Positions 8,469-17,183 of a stretch of DNA of 24,604 nt are shown piece by piece. The translations under genes were made by a program, and so were the position numbers. Positions within the stretch are counted from its first letter, which is position 1. Every line of letters starts with the position of its first letter. This stretch comes from GCA-2732805 sp964516605 (GTDB lineage: Bacteria > Pseudomonadota > Gammaproteobacteria > Coxiellales > Coxiellaceae): NCBI GenBank assembly GCA_964516605.1, contig CAZFAA010000017.1, forward strand, positions 1-24,604, given 5' to 3'. The notes beneath the pieces are model-generated. The model did no database searches, was not told where the DNA came from, and saw only the letters and a program-made list of their open reading frames with translations.

Positions 8469-8786
8469 TTAAAATTGAGCTGTTAATACACTATCCAAGA
8501 AGTCATGATCCCATCCAGCCAGTTTTCTCATCGCTTTCAAACTTACGCGAGGTTTGGTTTGCTTAATTATCCGTAATAGGTTCAGCACAGTTTTCTTCAC
8601 AATCGCAATATTTCTAGGTGCATTACCTTTTCGGATACGAGATTGATCATTAGCAAAAACAATATCAAGCACCCAATGTAGCTGATTCTCAACACCCCAA
8701 TGTTCACGCACTGCTTGGGCTATTTTATCTGGTTGAGTTGGTAGGCTACTTATGTAAATCATGTTACGCACCAAAGCTTGCGGCAT
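8469..8786 (-). pseudogene. ISAs1-family transposase, C-terminal fragment
   Basis: About 100 residues match the C-terminal end of ISAs1-family DDE transposases: YISSLPTQPDKIAQAVREHW followed by GVENQLHWVLDIVFANDQ, SRIRKGNAPRNIAIVKK and a tryptophan-containing end AGWDHDFLDSVL. Full-length members are about 370 residues, so the N-terminal two thirds, with part of the catalytic triad, are gone. In-frame sequence upstream of the nominal ATG quickly meets a TAA. The break lies near 8775-8800, next to the start of a different transposase on the opposite strand. The fragment is not expected to be functional. Confidence 0.85.
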
Positions 8787-8833
8787 AGCCGAAATCGTTT
8801 AAAATTCGCCCCTTAATCTACAAGGGGAATCGT

Positions 8834-9466
8834 ATGGACACGAACATTCTTGATCTCTACACAGACTAGCTAATTTGCCAGAACAAATACGCGACAGCAA
8901 CAGGCATGTCAAATATGCTGTCTGGTGAAATTAGTCACGATAAAATCACGCGCTTTTTAAGATCCAAAGAGTTTGGGTCTAAAGAGTTGTGGGAGTACGT
9001 AAAACCGATGGTGCGTCAAAACGAAAAATCAGATATCACAAAAAATCAATTATTCCGCCAACTAATCCAACAAGCTTGCGACAACAATGTTTTGTCCGAT
9101 TATATGTTGGCGGATAACTGGTATGGCTCAAAAGCCAATATGGAGTTTATCCAAAATGACTTAAGCAAATCGTTTATCATAGGGATAAAGTCAAATCGCA
9201 CTCTGGCCTTATCTGAAAACGATGCCAAAAACGGTCAGTTTCAAGCAGTGAAATCATTAGAGTTAGAAGAGGATGTTTGCCACAAAGTTTGGCTTAAAGG
9301 CCTTACTTTCCCGGTACAGCTCATCAAAAAAGTTTTCAAAAACGAAAACAGAAGCACAGGAATCCTCTATCTTATTTCAAACGATAGGCACGCAGATGCT
9401 GAACGTCTTTATGAAGTTTACCAAAAACGGTGGCGAATTGAAGAGTATCATAAGTCAATTAAGTCG
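8834..9466 (+). pseudogene. IS4/IS701-like transposase, broken by a stop codon and an internal deletion
   Basis: The frame begins MDTNILDLYTD at 8834, is interrupted by TAG at 8867-8869 (codon 12, probably once a tyrosine codon), then continues in the same frame as LICQNKYATATGMSNMLSG. After EYVKPMVRQ it jumps to a later part of the family (KSDITKNQLFRQLIQQA). As remembered, full-length relatives have about 80-90 further codons there, including the first catalytic aspartate. LADNWYG (second aspartate) and YQKRWRIEEYHKSIK (glutamate region) remain. The sequence then changes to unrelated IS3-type coding. A small hairpin, cccctt/aagggg with a 7-base loop (8809-8827), precedes the start. The element is dead in cis by at least three lesions. 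Confidence 0.8.
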
Positions 9467-9469
9467 AAA

Positions 9470-9600
9470 CTATTCCATTTCATCGTGAGTAAACGTGGTG
9501 ATTGCTACGATAACGCTGATATGGAGAGCTGGAACCATAGCTAAAGGTGGAAGGGAAAATAGTGGCTTAATAAGGTGTCCGTTTTATTGGGGTAAGATCA
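9470..9600 (+). mobile_element. IS3-family remnant: end of OrfB and right terminus
   Basis: In frame with the preceding IS4-like fragment, the translation becomes VSKRGDCYDNADMESWNHS, the well-known C-terminal block of IS3-family OrfB integrases (RGDCYDNA-x-ES, including the catalytic glutamate). A TAA follows, but restoring one T near 9541 gives HSLKVEG, the normal continuation, so a 1-base deletion is likely. Downstream, TGTCCGTTTTATTGGGGTAA and then GATCA at 9576-9600 resembles an IS3 right end finishing in CA. Only about 130 bases of an element of about 1.2 kb survive. The apparent 212-residue frame spanning 8906-9544 is thus a chance fusion of two transposons. Confidence 0.75.
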
Positions 9601-9623
9601 GTTTGCAATAGAGCTTGCGGATT

Positions 9624-9709
9624 TAGATCCAGTGGACGGGTGTAGGCGGGAGAGCGCAATTCGTCTAAGGTCTGATTTGAGTTTTATTCTGCAAACCACA
9701 CTGGATCTA
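9624..9709. repeat. 11-bp perfect inverted repeat in the gene-free stretch 9601-9986
   Basis: TAGATCCAGTG at 9624-9634 is repeated inverted at 9699-9709, separated by 64 bases. The inner part has no coding signature. The arms could be leftover ends of a lost small element next to the IS3 terminus. The rest of 9601-9986 is AT-rich and holds no gene that I can support, only the hairpin noted near 9923. Confidence 0.5.
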
Positions 9710-9922
9710 CTTCACTAGAGACCGACAATCATATCAGAAAAATTTTTTATGTAAAACCTTTTATTTTCAAGCATATAGAGCAAATAGTGCGCATATCCAT
9801 TAAGATTGGTTGATATCTTATCTATATCTATACACTATTTAACCAGAGCATAAATATTCAAGGTACAGAGGTGGTGCTAAGGTGTTACTTGAAACAATAT
9901 TTACACAATTTTATGTACGGGG

Positions 9923-9949
9923 CTGCTCATCACAGCAGGATGTGAGCAG
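9923..9949 (-). terminator. Hairpin downstream of the RND operon, weak terminator candidate
   Basis: CTGCTCA and TGAGCAG (7 bp, exact) can pair, with partial inner pairing, about 40 bases after the stop of the RND pump gene on the minus strand. No run of T follows, so intrinsic termination is uncertain. Confidence 0.3.
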
Positions 9950-9986
9950 ATATAGGATTCAGTACTATAAAAGGATTTGTTTAGTA

Positions 9987-12900
9987 TCACTGATGCTCAG
10001 CAGTTTTTTTTGCGCAATAACGTTCACGTAAGATATGCCGAGCTTGTCCTGCCAGTGAGTACATGACTGGAATGACGATTAAGGAGAAGAATGTACCAAA
10101 CACCAACCCCACAATAATCACTGTACCAATTTGAAAGCGGCTGTTTGCGCTAGCGCCTGAGCTCAAAACAAGAGGTAACGTACCAAAGACCATTGCAGCG
10201 GTTGTCATTAAAATAGGTCGCAGGCGTATACTGGCCGCTTCAAGCAGTGCTTGTGTGTAATGCAGGCCTTGTTCTTGCAGTTGGTTGGCAAATTGAGTGA
10301 TGAGAATGCCGTGCTTGGCAATTAAACCAATTAAGGTGAGCAGGCCTATGGCAGTATAAATGTTCAGTGATGCATCCATTATTTTTAAGGCCGCTAAAGC
10401 GCTGACCATGCTGAGGGGTACAGCAAGTAAAATAATCAGTGGATCAAGAAAACTTTCAAATTGTGCAGCCAAAACGAGATAAATAAAAATAATACCGAGC
10501 ACAAAAATACGCCCCATATTACTGTTGTTATCATGTATTTGTTTGGCCATGCCAGACCAGGCAAATTGTGCGCTGCTTGGTAGTATTTGTGGTAACTGTT
10601 TTTCAAGGTACATGACAACGGAACCAAGCTTATAGCCTGGTGCAAGATTCGCTGAAATTGCAGCTGCACGCAGGCGATTGTAATGCGATAGTTTTACTTC
10701 TGCCAATGTTGGAGTGATGCTGATTAAATTACTCAATGCAATGAGATGCCCCCCCTCATTTTTTACATAAAACTGATTTAGTGTGTTCAGATCATGCAGG
10801 TATACATCAGCGGCTTGCATGACAACATCATAGCCACGTCCGTTCATATCAAAAGTAGAAATGCTGCTACCACCTAAAAATGCTGCCAGTGTATTATCAA
10901 TGCTTTGTGCATTGACATTGAGGCTACTGGCTAAATCACGATTAACTTGTATCGCATATTGTTGATGATCAAATTTCAATTCAGAGTCTATGTGCGTGAG
11001 TCCTGGGTAATGGCGCAGTGCTTGCTTAACGTGTTGGATAATCTGATACAGGTTCGTATAACTGCCTGAGTTTAAAATATAAAACTGCAGTTCGTGTTGC
11101 ATGCTACCACCAAAAGAGGGTGGGAAGGCCGTGGCATTGAGGGAGGGAATGTCAGATATCTCTTGATTGATGTGTTGCGCTAGTTGTATTGCGCTGTAGT
11201 GGCGTTCGTTATGTGGTTTTAAGGCTACAAAAATATTATCAAATTGATCCAGTTCTTTGGTTGAAAATTGTGATACCGATGCAATGTCAGGATATTTTTT
11301 GAGGATAGAATAGACAGCATCTTCTTGTTGATTGTTGTAAGCAACATTACTGCCAGTGGGTGGATTAATCGAAATCATTAAAAAGCCCATGTCTTCTTGG
11401 GGCATGAATTCTTTGGGAATACTGATGATGAGAAAGTATCCGGCAATAGCAATGCACAGCACGCTACACACCACACTCAGACGTATTTTTAAAATAGACA
11501 CAAGCAAATTTTTATATATTTTTTCGAGGCGGTAAAACAATCCTTGTACGCGGTGCGCATAGCCAGTAGGTGCTATATTTTGCGGTAATATGCGCGCACA
11601 CATCATGGGGGAGAGCGTTAGTGCCACAATACCGGATACCATTACAGCTCCTGCTAACGTGTAAGCAAATGAGCCAAAAATAGCCGCCGCTTTACCTTGC
11701 ACAAGACCGATCGGCGCATACACAGCAGCCAGTGTCAGGGTCATTGCAATGATGGCAAAGGTAATTTCACGACTGCCAATGAGTGCGGCATCAAACGGTT
11801 TTTTGCCTAGTTCAATATGCCGATAACTGTTTTCAAGAACGACGATAGCATCATCAACAATCAATCCAATCGACAGCACTACAGCGAGCAGAGTGATGAT
11901 ATTGATTGTATAGCCGAATAGATAAATCAGGCCAAATGTTGCAATCAGACAAACGGGAATGGTCGCAATGGGAATGAGCACGCTGCGCAGTTTACCAAGA
12001 AATAAAAAGATAATACCAATAACACAGATAATGGCCATCACAATCGATAGATACACTTCATGAATACTCGCTCGCATAAATTCGGATTGATCAAAGGTGG
12101 TGGTCATGTGTATGCCAGAAGGAAGTTGTTGTTGGATGCGTTGCAGTAATTCGCGAACACTGGTAGCGGCGTGAATCGGATTACCGTCTGTGGTATTAAA
12201 GACAGTCATATTGATCCCACGCACTCCGTTAAATTTAACAATGGTCTGATCAGAGTTGTCAGCGCCAAGCGTGACTTCAGCAACGTCACTGAGGCGTACC
12301 ATGTGGTTGTCTTCGTTTTTAATAATTAAATCTGCGAATTGCTGTCTGCTGTGTAATTCGGTTTCAGCTGTAATAGGATAATCCATATTGTTTGTGTTAA
12401 TTTCACCAGCAGGTAATTCAATATTATTATTGGTAATAGTTGTGCGAATATCATCAACACCTAAGTTGTAAATGTGCATTTTTTTAGGATCGAGTGCAAT
12501 GCGCATTGCATATTTATTACCACCATCAACTTGCACACTGGCAATATCGGGTAACTGCTCGATTTGATTGATAACATAACGCTCTAAATAATCGCGCAGT
12601 TGTAACACATTTTGTGATGGAGTGGTCACACCAATATCGAGTAAATCCATATCCCCCCAGCCAACTTGCACGGTAGGTAATTTGATATTCATTGGCAGGC
12701 GATAACTATTAGCTGAAATTTGATTACGTACTTTGTTGGCAACTGTATCGGGTTTTGCTCCATCAGTCAGATCGAGGGTGATGCTACTGCCCCCTTGCAC
12801 ACTAGTGGAGTACATATCTGTAACGCCTTCAATACCACCGAGTGCTTCTTCAAGCGGTGTGGTGATACTGCTTTCGACTAGCTGTGCAGAGGCACCTGGA

Positions 12901-13052
12901 TAATACGTTGTAATGTTAAGACTATCGACTTCAAATTTGGGTAAAAAACGCGTCTGTAAATAAGAAGCCCCCATCAATCCTGCAATCACTAAAATCAAAC
13001 TGATGACGGTTGCTAGAACGGGGCGGCGAATGCATACTTCGGAAAGATTCAT
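9987..13052 (-). CDS. RND-family multidrug efflux pump, inner-membrane permease (HAE1 type)
   Basis: This proton-driven exporter expels drugs or other amphiphiles from the inner membrane and periplasm. The 1021 residues equal the usual length. The N-terminus is NLSEVCIRRPVLATVISLIL with the first helix. A large periplasmic porter loop follows, then helices 2-6. The proton-relay aspartates are in helix 4, IGLIVDDAIVVLENSYR (D400 and D401, equivalent to AcrB D407/D408). A second loop and helices 8-12 complete the repeat (LAVPLSMVSALAALKIM and ANSRFQIGTVIIVGLVFGT). Substrates cannot be told. The gene follows its membrane-fusion partner after a 48-base gap and is the last in the pgeF-degQ-adaptor-pump operon. 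No outer-membrane TolC-like gene is next to it, so it must borrow one encoded elsewhere. Confidence 0.93.
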   Translation of the reverse strand: MNLSEVCIRRPVLATVISLILVIAGLMGASYLQTRFLPKFEVDSLNITTYYPGASAQLVESSITTPLEEALGGIEGVTDMYSTSVQGGSSITLDLTDGAKPDTVANKVRNQISANSYRLPMNIKLPTVQVGWGDMDLLDIGVTTPSQNVLQLRDYLERYVINQIEQLPDIASVQVDGGNKYAMRIALDPKKMHIYNLGVDDIRTTITNNNIELPAGEINTNNMDYPITAETELHSRQQFADLIIKNEDNHMVRLSDVAEVTLGADNSDQTIVKFNGVRGINMTVFNTTDGNPIHAATSVRELLQRIQQQLPSGIHMTTTFDQSEFMRASIHEVYLSIVMAIICVIGIIFLFLGKLRSVLIPIATIPVCLIATFGLIYLFGYTINIITLLAVVLSIGLIVDDAIVVLENSYRHIELGKKPFDAALIGSREITFAIIAMTLTLAAVYAPIGLVQGKAAAIFGSFAYTLAGAVMVSGIVALTLSPMMCARILPQNIAPTGYAHRVQGLFYRLEKIYKNLLVSILKIRLSVVCSVLCIAIAGYFLIISIPKEFMPQEDMGFLMISINPPTGSNVAYNNQQEDAVYSILKKYPDIASVSQFSTKELDQFDNIFVALKPHNERHYSAIQLAQHINQEISDIPSLNATAFPPSFGGSMQHELQFYILNSGSYTNLYQIIQHVKQALRHYPGLTHIDSELKFDHQQYAIQVNRDLASSLNVNAQSIDNTLAAFLGGSSISTFDMNGRGYDVVMQAADVYLHDLNTLNQFYVKNEGGHLIALSNLISITPTLAEVKLSHYNRLRAAAISANLAPGYKLGSVVMYLEKQLPQILPSSAQFAWSGMAKQIHDNNSNMGRIFVLGIIFIYLVLAAQFESFLDPLIILLAVPLSMVSALAALKIMDASLNIYTAIGLLTLIGLIAKHGILITQFANQLQEQGLHYTQALLEAASIRLRPILMTTAAMVFGTLPLVLSSGASANSRFQIGTVIIVGLVFGTFFSLIVIPVMYSLAGQARHILRERYCAKKTAEHQ

Positions 13053-13100
13053 GCTGGCGCTCCTTGGTTAAATAGAAACATATATTAATAATTCGAATCG

Positions 13101-14150
13101 TTACTTCAGCTCAGTAACAAAATCACCCACCTGTACTTTAGTTTGCCCTTGTGCAATAAAGTGATCTGTTGCAGTTAAGCCGTGTGTGATCACAACGCCT
13201 TGATTCAGTTTCGCGCCAATGGTGACAGGTATGCTATACGCCTTACCCTTTTTGACACCCAGTACGTAATAACCATTAATCGACGCAAATAAGGCATCAG
13301 CTGGAATCACGAGAGTCGCCACCGGTTTTGTCAAGCTTTGGTGAATATTGACAAATAAGCCTGGTTTTAGCAGCTGTTGTGCGTTATCGATATCAGCGTG
13401 CACGGTTACAGTTTGTGAGCTGGCATCAACAGTGGGGCTGATATATGAAATCACACCATGAAATAGTGCATTATGCAGTGCAAAGGTACTGATCGTTACA
13501 GGTTGATTTAATTTTAGCAGATCCATGTCGCCGGCGGGTACGGAATAGGTTACACGCAAATGTGTTAAATCAGTCAGAGTTAAAAGTGTCGTTCCTGGTT
13601 GTATTAAATCCCCAACACTAAGTAGTTTTGCGCCAGTGATACCTGTAAAGGGGGCACGAATACGTTTTTCCAGCAGATCAGTTTGCGCTGTTTCCAATGC
13701 AGCATGGTCTTTTTCATGGTTTATTTTCGCATCGAAATAATCATCGTAGGACGCAAAATGTTGACGGTAAATTTTGCTGAATTGCCGATATTTTAAAGCG
13801 CTGCTGGCATCTTGTGCTCGCGCTGAATCAACAGCTGCTTGCTCTTTGCTATCGTCTAACTGAATTAATACAGCGCCAGCTTTAACTGCTGTGCCTTCCG
13901 TATAATAAATGTGGGTCACATAACCTGAAATTTTTGCAGATAAATTGGCTGTTTGAATGGCTTCAAGATTACCGCTACTGGAAATACGGTGGGAGAGCAT
14001 AATGGTTCGAGGCGTCGTCAACACCACTTGCGTTGCTGTGGTCGGTGTGCTTGTAGGTGAGGAGCGGTGTTTGCTCCACGACACACCCACTACAACCAAT
14101 ACGAGCAAAATCGTTATAATGAGTGCGTTGGTCCTGAATGCTTTACTCAT
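13101..14150 (-). CDS. Periplasmic adaptor (membrane fusion protein) of the RND efflux pump
   Basis: The protein links the pump to an outer-membrane channel. The 349 residues begin with an uncleaved-looking membrane anchor (about 9-25, ALIITILLVLVVVGVSW) without a lipobox cysteine. The first lipoyl/barrel-sandwich half is ANLSAKISGYVTHIYYTEGT (68-87) followed by LIQLDD. A short alpha-helical hairpin spans about 105-160. The second lipoyl half is RIRAPFTGITGAKLLSVGD (163-181). Beta-barrel and membrane-proximal domains follow. The short hairpin is typical of adaptors for MdtABC/BesA-like or heavy-substrate pumps rather than of the long AcrA type (inference from length). Its ATG overlaps the degQ stop as ATGA (14147-14150), a strong sign of translational coupling with the protease. 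Confidence 0.9.
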   Translation of the reverse strand: MSKAFRTNALIITILLVLVVVGVSWSKHRSSPTSTPTTATQVVLTTPRTIMLSHRISSSGNLEAIQTANLSAKISGYVTHIYYTEGTAVKAGAVLIQLDDSKEQAAVDSARAQDASSALKYRQFSKIYRQHFASYDDYFDAKINHEKDHAALETAQTDLLEKRIRAPFTGITGAKLLSVGDLIQPGTTLLTLTDLTHLRVTYSVPAGDMDLLKLNQPVTISTFALHNALFHGVISYISPTVDASSQTVTVHADIDNAQQLLKPGLFVNIHQSLTKPVATLVIPADALFASINGYYVLGVKKGKAYSIPVTIGAKLNQGVVITHGLTATDHFIAQGQTKVQVGDFVTELK

Positions 14151-15496
14151 GGTTGCAGTACTAAGTAAATGGCGTTCGCACCGCGAGTTACTTTCAGTAG
14201 TAATTCATCTTTTACTGAATTAGCTTGTTTAATAAGCTCGCCAATCGTACGCACCGGTTGGTTGTTTGCCATGGTGATCACATCCCCTGGTAACAGACCG
14301 CTTAAGGAGCCAGCACTGGCATCGGTCATGTTTGCTACCAGTATTCCTGTTAAACGTGTGCCATCCCCTTCGAGTTCAGAAAAAGTTTGCAAGCGCAGGC
14401 CAGCTAAAAATGGATTAGTGTGGGTTGGAGTGAATGTTTTTGGATCACCAATGGTGGCGTTTATGTGTTCTTCAAGGTGATTATGCAACACCGTTAAGTG
14501 CACCACTGTACCTGGGCGCATGAGACCCAATGTATTGCGCAGTTGTGCTGAGCTTTGCACATCTTTACCGTTGATCTGCATGATCACATCTTGCGTTTGC
14601 AATCCCGCTTTTGCAGCCGGTGAACCTGGAACCAGCGTTGCAACCAAAGTGCCACGTGTGGTTTTAAGGTGCATGGCATCGGCTAATTCAGGTGAAATAT
14701 TCTGTGCGATCACACCCAACATACCACGCTCTACTTTGCCGTATTTGAGCAGTTGCACAATCACGCCGCGTACCATATTGCTCGGAATTGAAAAACCAAT
14801 ACCAATATTCACATCAGTTGGTGTAATGATGGCGGTGTTAATGCCAATTAATTGCCCATACATATCCACCAGGGCACCACCGGAATTACCGGGATTAATA
14901 GGCGCATCGGTTTGAATAAAACTTTGAAAACCTTCGAGTTGCGGTTGACTGCGATTTAACGCGCTGATCACACCTGATGTTACCGTTTGTGTCAAACCAA
15001 ATGGACTGCCAATCGTTGCAACAAAATTACCAACTTTTAATTTATCGGAATCAGCAAAGGTCAAAGCGGTTAGATGTGGTGCGTGAATTTGAATGATGGC
15101 AATATCAAAACCTTCATCTTTACCAATTAATTTAGCGCGAAAATGACGCCCATCCTTTAAGGTGACGATCATAATATTTTCGTGTTGCACAACATGCGCA
15201 TTGGTGACAATTAAGCCTTGAGCGGCATTAAAAATCACACCGGAACCAACGCCAATACCTTTTAATTCAGGCGCGGGTACAGCTGCAGGTGGCGCAAAAG
15301 GATCCGCATCAATTGGGGGAACACTTTTTTCAACAGTAATATTAACCACAGCAGGTGTGACACGGCTTAACATCGGCGCCAGTGATGTTACCTCACCATT
15401 TAAGCTGGTGGGGACGTGTGCTAGGCACGCAGGTGAGAGCAGCGCTGCTAGGATCAGCCATTTTTTACATGAGCGAATAATGTTGTGATAGAGCAT
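14147..15496 (-). CDS. degQ: Periplasmic serine endoprotease, DegP/DegQ (HtrA) family
   Basis: This protease degrades or guards misfolded envelope proteins. The 449 residues fit DegQ better than DegP because the inhibitory LA loop between VEKSVP and GVGSGV is short. A signal peptide is visible (KK then a hydrophobic WLILAALLSPACLA ending near residue 26). The catalytic triad is H101 (TNAHVV), D131 (GFDIAI) and S205 (GNSGGAL). Two PDZ domains follow, at about 240-335 (MLGVIAQNIS through VVHLTVL) and 360-445 (GLLPGDVITMANNQPV). It overlaps the RND adaptor start by 4 bases and follows pgeF by 22 bases. Sharing an operon with an efflux pump suggests joint expression during envelope stress; no sigmaE-type promoter was confirmed. 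The choice of DegQ over DegP is moderate. Confidence 0.92.
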   Translation of the reverse strand: MLYHNIIRSCKKWLILAALLSPACLAHVPTSLNGEVTSLAPMLSRVTPAVVNITVEKSVPPIDADPFAPPAAVPAPELKGIGVGSGVIFNAAQGLIVTNAHVVQHENIMIVTLKDGRHFRAKLIGKDEGFDIAIIQIHAPHLTALTFADSDKLKVGNFVATIGSPFGLTQTVTSGVISALNRSQPQLEGFQSFIQTDAPINPGNSGGALVDMYGQLIGINTAIITPTDVNIGIGFSIPSNMVRGVIVQLLKYGKVERGMLGVIAQNISPELADAMHLKTTRGTLVATLVPGSPAAKAGLQTQDVIMQINGKDVQSSAQLRNTLGLMRPGTVVHLTVLHNHLEEHINATIGDPKTFTPTHTNPFLAGLRLQTFSELEGDGTRLTGILVANMTDASAGSLSGLLPGDVITMANNQPVRTIGELIKQANSVKDELLLKVTRGANAIYLVLQP

Positions 15497-15518
15497 GTCG
15501 GTACCCCAAAATACTGGT

Positions 15519-16259
15519 TTAGGTTAGCCAAATGGTACTCGCCATACGTCCTGTAATACCATCGCGTCGGTAAGAAAAAAAACGGTTACTGTCGGTAAAT
15601 GTACAGTAGTCGCCACCGTATACATTCTCCACATTTACTTTCTTAAGGCTGATGCGCGCGAGTGTGTAAATATCCGCAAACCAGCCAGAGCCGACCTGTT
15701 TAAAAGCTAGGCTATTCTGCGTGTTGCTATGTAAAAAATCAAGTCGAATTTCATTACTGAGTTCCAGAGCGGTAGGGCCAATGGCAGGGCCGAGCCATAC
15801 GAGTAAATCAGCTGGTTTACTCGTGAGTTGTTGAATTGTATTTTCGATGACACCATCTTTTAAGCCACGCCAACCCGCATGAATTGCAGCAATTTCCGTG
15901 CCTTGGCGATTACACACGAGCAGCGGCAAGCAATCAGCTGTCAGTACTGTACAGGGTAAGCGTGCAACACGTGTGTAGCTGGCATCAGCATCCTGCGGTG
16001 TTGTGTTTGGTGTTGCAGCGGTTAATTCCACCGCCACAGTACTGTGTGTTTGATTAAGCCAAATAGGTTGTTGCGACAACTGTACTTTTTGTAGGAAATG
16101 CTCACGATTTTGCGCTACATGCTGCGGATTATCGTCTACGTGCATCGCTAAATTAAAACTGGCATAAGGCGGCGCACTGACACCACCTTCACGTGTGGTG
16201 GTGTAAGCGCGGACGTTTTGTGGAGCGGGCCAGTTAGGAATAATCATGGCGCTCAGCAT
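15519..16259 (-). CDS. pgeF: Peptidoglycan editing factor PgeF / YfiH (multicopper polyphenol-oxidase-like fold)
   Basis: YfiH/PgeF proteins hydrolyse aberrant UDP-MurNAc-L-Ser to keep peptidoglycan precursors correct; homologues also show purine nucleoside activity. The 246 residues match the family. The metal-binding residues are H72 (LNQTHS), C110 (TADCLP) and H127 (HAGWRG), aligned with E. coli YfiH H71, C107 and H124. TTREGGVS (21-28), QDADASYT (89-96) and WLGPAIGP are further family blocks. In many gammaproteobacteria this gene follows rluD after bamD; here rluD and bamD lie about 2.3 kb away with accessory genes between, so an ancestral neighbourhood may have been split. An alternative start is the second ATG, four codons in. 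It is the first gene of the minus-strand operon. Confidence 0.93.
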   Translation of the reverse strand: MLSAMIIPNWPAPQNVRAYTTTREGGVSAPPYASFNLAMHVDDNPQHVAQNREHFLQKVQLSQQPIWLNQTHSTVAVELTAATPNTTPQDADASYTRVARLPCTVLTADCLPLLVCNRQGTEIAAIHAGWRGLKDGVIENTIQQLTSKPADLLVWLGPAIGPTALELSNEIRLDFLHSNTQNSLAFKQVGSGWFADIYTLARISLKKVNVENVYGGDYCTFTDSNRFFSYRRDGITGRMASTIWLT

Positions 16260-16307
16260 AACACACTAGATTAGGTAGTAAAGTAGAGCAGCAAGCCTGG
16301 GTAGATC

Positions 16308-16336
16308 TTTATATATACATTTTGTTTCGTTATAAT
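16308..16336 (+). promoter_or_regulatory. Sigma70 promoter of the orphan gene at 16377
   Basis: TTTATA, a 17-base spacer and a perfect TATAAT (16331-16336). The start site near 16343 lies after the most upstream possible ATG (16335), so the later ATG at 16377, with AGAGGG before it, must be the real start. The promoter also lies back to back with pgeF. Confidence 0.6.
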
Positions 16337-16376
16337 GCCTCCTACGAAAATTCACATCCATAAAGAGGGTAGGGCT

Positions 16377-17111
16377 ATGTTCAAGGCGCTTAGAGAAAAA
16401 CCAGATGCAGTAATAAACGACGCAGAAGAAAAGATACAGCAAATTAATGCAGTAGGCGATTCCAGCGCTCTACCTGATTTAGAAAAACAAAAAGCTCGCA
16501 AGCATCAAGCGCAAAAAGTATTGGAAAAAATTAAAAAAATGGAATCACTCGCCAAAGAAGTAATGAGTGTATTGCAGTGTACTGAGGAGCAATTGCAAAA
16601 CGGATACTTTTTAGAAGCGAGTGTAATGGATCTTTTAAAAAATTTAGTAGAGCATGCGAAAAAACAAAACCTCGTTATATCGATAAATGAACAACCGATT
16701 GATTGGGATAATATTTCAGCAATACTTGAGGGGTATGACACAACGAACATGAGTTGGACTGTCGTAGTAGAAAATAAAACTGACATCTCTGATATTTTAG
16801 CTGCAGCAGCAGCTTCTGAAAATGTAGATTTTCTGAGGGTTGAACTTGGGTCATCAAATGCTGAAGAGTGTGCGGAGAAAGAGGCTATTGTGCAGATCCT
16901 GCTAAATTTAGTCACATCTTTTTTCCCTAATGCCGTTGTAAAGTGTAGAAATTCTTTCGATCGTGAAAATAGCTTTCTAGGTCACATTTTTGAAATAGAT
17001 GTAGGCAGTTTTTTATCATCTTTTTTACCTATTATAAAATCTAAAGAGCGGCTATCCGAAATTCAATTAGTGAATCAAAAGTCGTGCAATACTCAAGGAC
17101 CACGTTGTTAA
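16377..17111 (+). CDS. Uncharacterised 244-residue protein with N-terminal coiled coil
   Basis: I do not recognise the family. The first 75 residues are rich in lysine, glutamate and glutamine and look like a helical coiled coil (ALREKPDAVINDAEEKIQQI and DLEKQKARKHQAQKVLEKIK). The remaining part is mixed alpha/beta and soluble, with no signal peptide or membrane segment. It ends in a short cysteine-containing tail (SCNTQGPRC). The start is fixed by its own promoter and an AGAGGG ribosome site 6-10 bases before the ATG. The long flanking gene-poor sequence and lack of conserved motifs suggest a lineage-specific gene. In an intracellular gammaproteobacterium a secreted effector would be one idea, but nothing in the sequence demonstrates that. 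An imperfect ATAAGC/GCTTAT hairpin (17112-17134) follows the stop. Confidence 0.7.
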   Translation: MFKALREKPDAVINDAEEKIQQINAVGDSSALPDLEKQKARKHQAQKVLEKIKKMESLAKEVMSVLQCTEEQLQNGYFLEASVMDLLKNLVEHAKKQNLVISINEQPIDWDNISAILEGYDTTNMSWTVVVENKTDISDILAAAAASENVDFLRVELGSSNAEECAEKEAIVQILLNLVTSFFPNAVVKCRNSFDRENSFLGHIFEIDVGSFLSSFLPIIKSKERLSEIQLVNQKSCNTQGPRC

Positions 17112-17183
17112 ATAAGCTTTTTATTCTTGCTTATGTGGAGGTGGTGAGGGTGGTTAAACAGTATTGTTGTTGGATAGAGGATC

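Noticed and set aside
8906..9544. A 212-residue open frame as an intact transposase
   Set aside because: Its N-terminal start is beyond an in-frame TAG, an internal segment with a catalytic aspartate is missing and the last 25 residues come from an IS3-family OrfB. It is a chimera of two decayed elements.
14520..14915. A 131-residue plus-strand frame antisense to degQ
   Set aside because: It is a shadow of the degQ coding frame; the protease motifs on the minus strand fully explain this stretch.
16335..16376. Upstream ATG at 16335 as the start of the orphan gene
   Set aside because: A perfect -10 box overlaps it, so the transcript would begin downstream; the ATG at 16377 has a better ribosome site.
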